Origin: a bacterium | Lineage (GTDB): Bacteria > Patescibacteriota > Dojkabacteria > JAKAPS01 > JAJZLI01 | Length of the DNA stretch: 42,486 nucleotides | Direction of reading: 5' to 3' | Assembly: GCA_021810605.1 (NCBI GenBank) | Contig: JAJZIL010000009.1 | Coordinates: 1-42,486 of the forward strand | In this document: in pieces, positions 36,406-42,486 of the stretch | How the letters are laid out: each line of letters begins with the position of its first letter | How positions within the stretch are numbered: the stretch's first letter is position 1 | The notes under the pieces: generated by a model | Seen by the model: only the letters and a program-made list of their open reading frames with translations | Told to the model about the DNA's origin: nothing | Databases searched by the model: none | Program-made: the position numbers and the translations under genes

Positions 36406-36638
36406 ATCTGTTCTCCATTCTCATCTTTAAGTATAATAGCTGATACAGGACAACTTTTAGCTGCTTCTAGTATTGTCTCATAATCATCAATAGACTCATT
36501 CAATATATATGCTTTTGATTCATCATCAATTCCAAAAGTTAAAGGAGCTATTGCTATACAACTTGCAGCTCCAATACAAATATCTCTATCAACATCTAAT
36601 ATTATTTTTTTACCTTCTTTTGTAGTATATTCTTTCAT
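36396..36638 (-). CDS. Small ferredoxin with three cluster cysteines
   Basis: Electron carrier of 80 residues. The single-cluster motif reads [12 protein letters not shown] (Cys21, Cys27) with the third ligand Cys63 in KSCPVSAI. The position of the second cysteine of CxxCxxC is Ala24. Three ligands suit a [3Fe-4S] cluster, or a [4Fe-4S] with a labile iron; related ferredoxins with Asp or Ala at this place are known. A GAGGA ribosome binding site lies just upstream, formed by the end of the NifU-like gene. The gene is between the NifU-like gene and sufB, so it is probably an electron donor for, or a client of, this assembly system. Confidence 0.85.
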   Translation of the reverse strand: MKEYTTKEGKKIILDVDRDICIGAASCIAIAPLTFGIDDESKAYILNESIDDYETILEAAKSCPVSAIILKDENGEQIWP

Positions 36639-36641
36639 AAT

Positions 36642-36866
36642 TTATTCCTCTATTGCTCTAACTTTTACTATCTCTGGGAATTCATCTTTTATAATACTCT
36701 CAATACCATTCTTTAATGTTATTGATGAAAGAGAACACCCAACACAAGCCCCCATCATCTTAACCTCAACTGTATCTGCTTTAACAGAAACTAATTCTAC
36801 ATCACCTCCATGTTGCATAATAAAAGGCCTTATTTCATTTAATAGATTTTGTATCTTTCTTTTCAT
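36642..36866 (-). CDS. NifU C-terminal-domain protein (Nfu-type cluster carrier)
   Basis: Iron-sulfur carrier of 74 residues consisting only of the Nfu domain: IRPFIMQHGGDVELVSVKAD, VEVKMMGACVGCSLSSITLK and IESIIKDEFPEI. Cys41 and Cys44 form the CxxC that holds a bridging [4Fe-4S] cluster in an Nfu dimer. It is the first gene of the operon NifU-like, ferredoxin, sufB, sufD, Rieske, and begins close behind a leaderless-type promoter. Confidence 0.94.
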   Translation of the reverse strand: MKRKIQNLLNEIRPFIMQHGGDVELVSVKADTVEVKMMGACVGCSLSSITLKNGIESIIKDEFPEIVKVRAIEE

Positions 36867-36875
36867 AACTAGAAT

Positions 36876-36884
36876 ATAATACCA
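36876..36884 (-). promoter_or_regulatory. Extended -10 promoter of the NifU-sufB operon
   Basis: On the minus strand TGGTATTAT (36884-36876) ends 9 bases before the ATG at 36866, predicting a leader of 2-3 bases at most. No -35 near consensus is seen. Confidence 0.5.
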
Positions 36885-37167
36885 TAAAAGTATTAGTTTT
36901 GAAAACCTACTATTCCAACATCAAAATCACTAAACTTACACAAGCACTTTTAGATTTTTTTATATTTCAAAACACATTTTATTAAAGAAGAATATAAAAG
37001 ATTATATTATAAATATGGTGATAAAAGATTTTTTCAATTATAACAATATACTCTTAAATATATCCAAAATCTAAAATTCGATTACTTAAGAAGACTTCTC
37101 TTATAATTATATATTTCAAAAAGATTATAAAATAAATTGTGTTAGGAAAAACTACTTACAAAGAATG
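36885..37167. other. Gene-free spacer between the SUF genes and the giant fibre gene
   Basis: AT-rich stretch with no reading frame of note. It contains the 3' flank of the fibre gene and the upstream flank of the NifU-like gene. A short near-palindrome AGAAGACTTCT is present near 37090-37101. I see no clear terminator hairpin with a T run on the minus strand. Confidence 0.4.
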
Positions 37168-40100
37168 TTATTGTATTACTACATAATTCCATGAATAAGT
37201 ACTATTTGATATTGGAGCTTTCGTAAAGTTTAGTGAAAACCCAGTTGTAGTTTCTGATACATATGCACCTAGATTAGATGATCCTGTAAGCGAGTTATTA
37301 GGAGTAATTATAACAATTGGAGTTATTTTATATGGAGATGTAAATACCAAATTAAGCATTGATCCTAAAGAAGTGGTAGTACCTGTAGTGAGAGTAATAT
37401 TTCCAGATATATCAGTTGATCCAGTACTTAATACTGCAGAAGCCCCAACTCCAGCTGACAAATTAGGATTTATTTGAGGAAGAGTCCCTATTGGAACTAT
37501 ATGTCCTGCTATTAGTAAATCTCCTGTAATATTCAGTGTACCTGATACATTAATATTACTTGCAATATTAATTGTATTATTAGTACTATCTAAGGTAAAG
37601 ATATTTAATATACCAGAAGGAGAGACTATTGGATTATAGTATTCATTTTTAACTAACATTAATATTTCTCCTTTAAGGTAAACTTTCCCATTATATGTAA
37701 AATTTTGAACTCCTGGAGTAGAAGGTGTTAAGGAATTTAAAGCCATACCAACTACTTGTCCTTGAGAATTTGCAACCTCTCCAAATCCTGCAAATATTGA
37801 CCCTGTTATCATATCTCCAGTTGTAATATTTCCATTATAATTTGTAACTTTAACCATTACTCTCCCAGCTAATGCTAGTGGAACAGAGTTTAAAATATGT
37901 TGTTGATGTAAAGTTATACTTGGATTAGTAGATATAACTCCAAGAGTATTTGAAGAATACGGATGAGTAGTTGGAATTGCTGTAAAATTATTTACACTAT
38001 CAGATGAAGTATTTACACTAGTAATACTTACTATATCTCCAGAGGAAGCACCATTTGCACCTATTACATTTTCAGCAAGATCAGCTGGAATTCCTCCAGT
38101 AGTAATACCTCCTCCAAATATTGCATTTCCATATGGATCTAATGAAAATATATCTTGATACCCTCCATTAACATTTGAGGATATAGTAAAATCTCCTGGA
38201 GATGAAGAATTTACTATTTGAGACGAGGAATATACTATTGTTGATGTAGGGGAATAATTACCAAACCCCCCAATCTCATATACATAGCCATTATACTCTA
38301 CTGATGTAGCATAATATGTAGTATTAGGAAGAGATGTAGTTGTACTCCAAGTACCCAATGTTCCGTTACTATTGATTGGAGCATAATATACTATCGATAC
38401 AGGATTATCATTACCAATTCCACCCATCTCATATACATATCCATTATACTCTACTGATGTAGCCTCACTAGTAATCTCAGGAAGAGATGTGGTGGTATTC
38501 CATGTACCTACTGTTCCATTACTATTGATTAGAGCATAATATACTGTAGAGAAATAAGTACTACCATTATATCCACCTATCTCATACACATATCCATTGT
38601 ACTTTACTGATGTAGCATTATATGTACCCTCAGGAAGAGATGTTGTAGCACTCCATGTGCCCAATGTTCCATTACTATTGATTGGGACATAATATACACT
38701 TGATAGATAAGTACTACCGTTATATCCACCTATCTCATACACATATCCATTGTATTCTACTGATGTGGCATTATCTATAGCCTCAGGAAGAGATGTAGTG
38801 GTAGTCCATGTACCTAATGTTCCATTACTATTGATTGGAGCATAATATACCGTAGATACAGTAGTACTACCGTTATATCCACCTATCTCATATACATATC
38901 CATTGTACTCTACTGATGTGGCATCATCTGTAGTTTCAGGAAGAGATGTAGTGGTATTCCATACCCCTAATGACCCATTACTATTGATTGGGGCATAATA
39001 TACCTCCGATAAATAACTACTACCGTTATATCCCCCGATCTCATACACATATCCATTATATTCTACTGATGTACCCTGAGTAGTAACCTCAGGAAGAGAT
39101 GTGTTTGTAGGCCAAGAAGGAATTGAAGGACTTGATGTAGATTGCGAAATATAATTATTTTTCCCTAAATTTAAACTAAAACCTGAAGACTGTATATCTA
39201 ATGGAGACGATGCTGAAATTAATGTATTGTTAGGATTTGTAAGATTTATTGCAGAGCCAAAATTACTCTGTCCTAATACATTCAAACCTCCTCCTATATT
39301 CATATCTCCAGATAAATTTATATTTCCTCCATTACTTTGTGTAGTTTGAAGATTTGTCAATACACTCCCCTTAGCTATCTGTGCGAAACCTCCCTCATTT
39401 AAAGATCTAAAATAATATACACTTGATACAAAACCAGAACTATAATTATCCCCCCCAATCTCATACACATATCCATTGTATTCTACTGATGTAGCACTAT
39501 CTGTAGCCTCAGGAATAGATGTGGTAGCACTCCATGTACCCAATGTTCCATTACTATTGATTGAGGCATAATATACATTTGATACATTAGTACTACCGTT
39601 ATATCCACCTATCTCATACACATATCCATTGTATTCTACTGATGTAGCACTATCTATAGTCTCAGGAAGAGAGGTAGTGGTAGTCCATACCCCCAATGTT
39701 CCATTACTATTGATTGGGGCATAATATACACTTGATACATAAGTACTACCAGTATATCCACCTATCTCATATACATATCCATTATATTCTACTGATTTAG
39801 CATCAACTGTAGTCTCAGGAAGAGATGTAGTGGTAGTCCATGCCCCCAATGACCCATTACTATTTATTAGAGCATAATATACCGTAGATACATGAGCACT
39901 ACCATTATATCCCCCTATCTCATATACATATCCATTATACTCTACTGATGTAGCACCATCTGTAATCTCAGGAAGAGATGTAGTGGTAGTCCATGCCCCC
40001 AATGACCCATTACTATTTATTAAGGCATAATATATATTTGATACCTCAGCACTACCGTTATATCCACCTATCTCATATACATATCCATTATACTCTACTG

Positions 40101-42486
40101 ATGTAGCACCATCTGTAATCTCAGGAAGAGATGTAGTGGTAGTCCATGTACCTAATGTTCCATTACTATTGATTGGAGCATAATATACCGTAGATCCAAT
40201 GGCACCATTACCAATCCCCCCAATCTCATATACATATCCATTGTACTCTACTGATGTAGCACCAACTGTAGTCTCAGGAAGAGATGTAGTCTGAGATATA
40301 TTGGTATCTATAAATGAATTAGTATTAGATACATACTCTACTGAACTACCAAATGTACTAGAAGTAGATCTATATATATCATAATATGTTGCTCCTGGAA
40401 CACTATTCCAACTAAGAGATATTTGATTTGTATTTGTTGTTGCTGTATTTGTACTAGGTGTGAGTATACCTGTTGTTGCTATATTTCCTGAATCTGTATA
40501 TGTTATTGTAGATCCTCCAGAAACTGATGCTAGAAAAGTCTCGCCTCCTGATGTTGTAGATTTATATATTTTATACCCAGTAGCTCCTGTATCCTGTACC
40601 CAATTCAATGTTATAGGATATGCAGTTGAACCTTCTATTCCTGATACCTGAGATGATACAGTAGTCTCTCCATTTGAAGTTGTTGCTGTTATCTCATAAT
40701 AATAAGTTGTCGATGCTACTAAATTAGATCCCACTGATCCAGATGTTCCTACACTCGCACTTACTCCTGTTGGTACTGCCACTGGAAGTGTTGTTATTTT
40801 AGTTAATTGAGAAGGTAAGGATTGACCATTACTATTCTCTGCTACTACTTCATAATAATACGTACCTGCATTTAATTCTCCTCCTGAGATACTAGAAACC
40901 GCTGATAATCCAGTAGGAGTAGATAAGGATTGTATATTTAAATCTGCTTGTGTTAATAGAGTATTTCCATTTATTGTGTTTGTATCAACTCCAGAAATAT
41001 TCAAATTTCCAGATGCTGTTAGATTTCCTCCATATACTCCAGAACCTAGAAAATTTTCACTTCCTATTGATGTTATATCTCCATTCAGTGCATTTATACT
41101 CACTGATGGATTAAGTTCATTATTACCTATATTTAATACCCCTTCATTTATTTGAGAATAATATACTGAGGATAAATATGCAGTACCATTATATCCTCCT
41201 ATCTCATAAATATATCCGCCATACTCTACTGAGGTTGCACCAGTTATTCCTACTGACAATACTGTTGATTCTGTATTCCAGGTTCCTAATACTCCATTTA
41301 ATCCAATTTGTGTATAATATACTGATGATGAATATATAGTACCATTATAACCTCCTATCTCATAAATATATCCGCCATACTCTACTGAGGTTGCACCAGT
41401 TATTCCTCCTGGCAATGCTGTCGACTCTGTATTCCAGGTCCCTAAGACTCCATTTGATCCAATTTGTGTATAATATACTGATGATAATTCAGTAGTACCA
41501 TTATATCCTCCTATCTCATAAATATATCCGCCATACTCTACTGAGGTTGCCTGATCTATTCCTCCTGGCAATGCTGTCGACTCTGTATTCCAGGTCCCTA
41601 ATACTCCATTTAATCCAATTTGTGAGTAATATACTGATGATGAATATGTACTAGTAGTGCCATTATATCCTCCTATCTCATAAATATATCCGCCATACTC
41701 TACTGAGGTTGCATTAATTATTCCTCCTGGCAATACTATAGATTCTCTATTCCAGGTCCCTAAGACTCCATTTGACCCAATTTGTGCATAATATACTGAT
41801 GATAAAAATATACTTGTACTATTATATCCTCCTATCACATAGATATATCCACTATACTCAACTGAGGTTGCATAACTTATTGGTTGTGGCAATGTCGTTG
41901 ACTCTGTATTCCATGTCCCTAAGACTCCATTTGACCCAATTTGTGCATAATATACTGATGATGAATATGTACTAGTAGTACCATTATATCCTCCTATCTC
42001 ATAGATATATCCGCCATACTCTACTGAGGTTGCATAATCTAATTCTCCTGGCAATGTCGTCGACTCTGTATTCCAGGTCCCTAGATTACTAGCTTGTACA
42101 GAATTAGGATCTATTGTAAGATTACTCGATGTTAAAATACTATTTAGACTAGTATTGTTTAAATTTAATGTACCTCCAGATGCTGTTAGATTTCCTCCAT
42201 ATACTCCAGAACCTAGAAAATTTTCACTTCCTATTGATGTTATATCTCCATTCAGTGCATTTATACTCACTGATGGATTAAGTTCATTATTACTTATATT
42301 TAATATCCCTTCATTTATTTGAGAATAATATACTGATGATGAATATGTAGTACCATTATATCCTCCTATCTCATAAATATATCCGCCATACTCTACTGAG
42401 GTTGCCTGATCTATTCCTCCTGGCAATGCTGTCGACTCTGTATTCCAGGTCCCTAATACTCCATTTGATCCAATTTGTGTGTAATA
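37168..42486 (-). CDS. Giant surface fibre protein with kelch-like propellers (5' end outside the window)
   Basis: At least 1772 residues; the frame is open to the right edge, so the true start lies outside. Reading from the N-terminal side: the end of one kelch-like propeller; a spacer; a complete propeller of six repeats; fibronectin-III-like domains; a second set of six; a fibre-like linker; a third set of six; a glycine-turn domain (DLAENVIGANGASSGD, then GNITTGDMITGSIFAGFGE); and a beta-rich tail ending NYVVIQ. Each repeat is about 50 residues with TSVEYNGYVYEIGGYNG, VYYAPINSNG and LGTW, i.e. one kelch blade. There is no membrane helix in the visible part. Low-complexity Ser/Thr/Asn/Gly composition fits an exposed adhesin. 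The ligand is unknown. Confidence 0.85.
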   Translation of the reverse strand, partial: YYTQIGSNGVLGTWNTESTALPGGIDQATSVEYGGYIYEIGGYNGTTYSSSVYYSQINEGILNISNNELNPSVSINALNGDITSIGSENFLGSGVYGGNLTASGGTLNLNNTSLNSILTSSNLTIDPNSVQASNLGTWNTESTTLPGELDYATSVEYGGYIYEIGGYNGTTSTYSSSVYYAQIGSNGVLGTWNTESTTLPQPISYATSVEYSGYIYVIGGYNSTSIFLSSVYYAQIGSNGVLGTWNRESIVLPGGIINATSVEYGGYIYEIGGYNGTTSTYSSSVYYSQIGLNGVLGTWNTESTALPGGIDQATSVEYGGYIYEIGGYNGTTELSSVYYTQIGSNGVLGTWNTESTALPGGITGATSVEYGGYIYEIGGYNGTIYSSSVYYTQIGLNGVLGTWNTESTVLSVGITGATSVEYGGYIYEIGGYNGTAYLSSVYYSQINEGVLNIGNNELNPSVSINALNGDITSIGSENFLGSGVYGGNLTASGNLNISGVDTNTINGNTLLTQADLNIQSLSTPTGLSAVSSISGGELNAGTYYYEVVAENSNGQSLPSQLTKITTLPVAVPTGVSASVGTSGSVGSNLVASTTYYYEITATTSNGETTVSSQVSGIEGSTAYPITLNWVQDTGATGYKIYKSTTSGGETFLASVSGGSTITYTDSGNIATTGILTPSTNTATTNTNQISLSWNSVPGATYYDIYRSTSSTFGSSVEYVSNTNSFIDTNISQTTSLPETTVGATSVEYNGYVYEIGGIGNGAIGSTVYYAPINSNGTLGTWTTTTSLPEITDGATSVEYNGYVYEIGGYNGSAEVSNIYYALINSNGSLGAWTTTTSLPEITDGATSVEYNGYVYEIGGYNGSAHVSTVYYALINSNGSLGAWTTTTSLPETTVDAKSVEYNGYVYEIGGYTGSTYVSSVYYAPINSNGTLGVWTTTTSLPETIDSATSVEYNGYVYEIGGYNGSTNVSNVYYASINSNGTLGTWSATTSIPEATDSATSVEYNGYVYEIGGDNYSSGFVSSVYYFRSLNEGGFAQIAKGSVLTNLQTTQSNGGNINLSGDMNIGGGLNVLGQSNFGSAINLTNPNNTLISASSPLDIQSSGFSLNLGKNNYISQSTSSPSIPSWPTNTSLPEVTTQGTSVEYNGYVYEIGGYNGSSYLSEVYYAPINSNGSLGVWNTTTSLPETTDDATSVEYNGYVYEIGGYNGSTTVSTVYYAPINSNGTLGTWTTTTSLPEAIDNATSVEYNGYVYEIGGYNGSTYLSSVYYVPINSNGTLGTWSATTSLPEGTYNATSVKYNGYVYEIGGYNGSTYFSTVYYALINSNGTVGTWNTTTSLPEITSEATSVEYNGYVYEMGGIGNDNPVSIVYYAPINSNGTLGTWSTTTSLPNTTYYATSVEYNGYVYEIGGFGNYSPTSTIVYSSSQIVNSSSPGDFTISSNVNGGYQDIFSLDPYGNAIFGGGITTGGIPADLAENVIGANGASSGDIVSITSVNTSSDSVNNFTAIPTTHPYSSNTLGVISTNPSITLHQQHILNSVPLALAGRVMVKVTNYNGNITTGDMITGSIFAGFGEVANSQGQVVGMALNSLTPSTPGVQNFTYNGKVYLKGEILMLVKNEYYNPIVSPSGILNIFTLDSTNNTINIASNINVSGTLNITGDLLIAGHIVPIGTLPQINPNLSAGVGASAVLSTGSTDISGNITLTTGTTTSLGSMLNLVFTSPYKITPIVIITPNNSLTGSSNLGAYVSETTTGFSLNFTKAPISNSTYSWNYVVIQ
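37640..38090 (-). other. C-terminal fibre domain shared with two anchored proteins
   Basis: Part of the giant protein. It has DLAENVIGANGASSGDIVSI, then LGVISTNPSI, ALAGRVMVKVTN, NGNITTGDMITGSIFAGFGE and GQVVGMALNSL. The same order of strands and glycine turns makes up the extracytoplasmic domain of the proteins at 15504-16271 and 24305-25093. I infer one domain family used in two settings. Confidence 0.6.
38230..39110 (-). repeat. Kelch-like propeller C, six repeats
   Basis: Six tandem coding repeats of about 150 bases, each giving one blade with SLPE, TSVEYNGYVYEIGG and VYYAPINSNG. The fourth repeat has TSVKY and the fifth EMGG. Repeats are much closer to one another and to block B than to block A, which suggests gene conversion or recent expansion. 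Confidence 0.85.
39400..40290 (-). repeat. Kelch-like propeller B, six repeats
   Basis: Six tandem repeats of about 150 bases with the same blade motif as block C. The fourth has AKSVEY and the sixth EIGGDNYSSGF. The block ends at SVYYFRSLNEGG, where a non-kelch linker (with INLTNPNNTLISASSPLDIQ) leads to block C. Confidence 0.85.
40300..40930 (-). other. Fibronectin type III-like domains of the giant protein
   Basis: Two to three tandem Fn3-like units. Motifs include TYYYEVVAENSNGQSLPSQL, TYYYEITATTSNGETTVSSQ, ITLNWVQDTGATGYKIYKST and ISLSWNSVPGATYYDIYRST, i.e. the Trp and Tyr core residues of Fn3 strands B, C and F. They act as a spacer between propellers A and B. Confidence 0.75.
41009..41169. 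repeat. Direct repeat, copy 1 (161 bases)
   Basis: Nearly identical (two visible mismatches) to 42176-42336, offset by exactly 1167 bases (389 codons), so in frame. It codes for the spacer between a fibre-like segment and the last blade of a propeller (GDITSIGSENFLGSGVYGGN). Confidence 0.9.
41155..42085 (-). repeat. Kelch-like propeller A, six repeats
   Basis: Six tandem repeats of about 155 bases coding for blades with LPGGI, TSVEYGGYIYEIGGYNG and VYYTQIGSNGVLGTWNTEST. The wording differs from blocks B and C (GGYIYE versus NGYVYE; QIGSNGV versus PINSNGT), so this block belongs to a separate lineage of propellers within the protein. Confidence 0.85.
42176..42336. repeat. Direct repeat, copy 2 (161 bases)
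   Basis: Partner of 41009-41169. Similarity continues on the high-coordinate side into the next propeller blade with a few more mismatches up to about 42410, implying that the whole 1167-base spacer-plus-propeller unit was duplicated. Confidence 0.9.

Noticed and set aside
40460-41975. Plus-strand open frames within the fibre gene (63 and 67 codons)
   Set aside because: They are antisense to the repeat-coding gene, repeat with its period and resemble no protein.
38230-42480. Regular short repeats that could look like a CRISPR array
   Set aside because: The repeats are about 150-160 bases, in frame and coding for kelch-like blades over more than 4 kb. There are no short identical repeats with unique spacers and no cas genes.

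Overview
The window is a very AT-rich, densely packed bacterial chromosome segment. Most genes are on the minus strand and many neighbours overlap by a few bases. Several traits suggest a member of the Candidate Phyla Radiation (Patescibacteria): compact proteins, a shortened RNA polymerase alpha subunit, divergent F-type ATP synthase genes, a minimal SUF iron-sulfur system, and a large load of low-complexity secreted or anchored proteins rich in Ser, Thr, Asn and Gly. This placement is an inference; no 16S rRNA gene is present. The standard code works throughout, with TGA read as stop.

Layout. 1-418 has no recognisable complete gene. 419-5831 holds an ABC exporter pair, an FMN reductase, tRNA-Ser(GGA), a PAP2-like membrane protein, two small SHOCT-type membrane proteins, a GNAT acetyltransferase and an unrecognised gene that may be frameshifted. 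6009-9773 is the translation operon infA-rpmJ-rpsM-rpsK-rpsD-rpoA-rplQ-rplM-rpsI (minus strand), divergent from dnaG at 9866. 11679-16271 holds a secreted lytic transglycosylase, two anchored extracytoplasmic proteins, an orphan histidine kinase, inorganic pyrophosphatase and a first copy of a fibre-type anchored domain. 16268-21373 encodes ATP synthase atpF-H-A-G-D-C without subunits a or c.

21423-30208 is a cell-surface island. It contains three repeats of one two-gene module: a secreted beta-rich protein ending exactly in Ser-Gly-Asn-Phe, followed by a membrane-anchored DUF916/WxLIP-like partner. Two of the three surface proteins carry adhesin-type domains (DUF2341 plus LamG-like, and LamG) inserted into a common scaffold. 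The arrangement recalls the WxL surface systems of Firmicutes, and is the best candidate here for a poorly described system.

30170-36866 encodes iron-sulfur assembly in two consecutive minus-strand operons: nifU-like, ferredoxin, sufB, short sufD, Rieske; then Rrf2 regulator, sufC, sufS, sufU and a methyltransferase. From 37168 to the right edge is one giant fibre gene (at least 1772 codons, 5' end outside the window). It encodes three complete six-bladed kelch-like propellers, part of a fourth, fibronectin-III-like domains and a C-terminal domain shared with two small membrane proteins elsewhere in the window.

Several genes (dnaG, nifU-like, the FMN reductase, three surface genes) have a -10 element, often of the extended TGnTAnnnT type, only 6-9 bases upstream of the ATG. 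This predicts leaderless or nearly leaderless transcripts. Clear Shine-Dalgarno sequences are rare.
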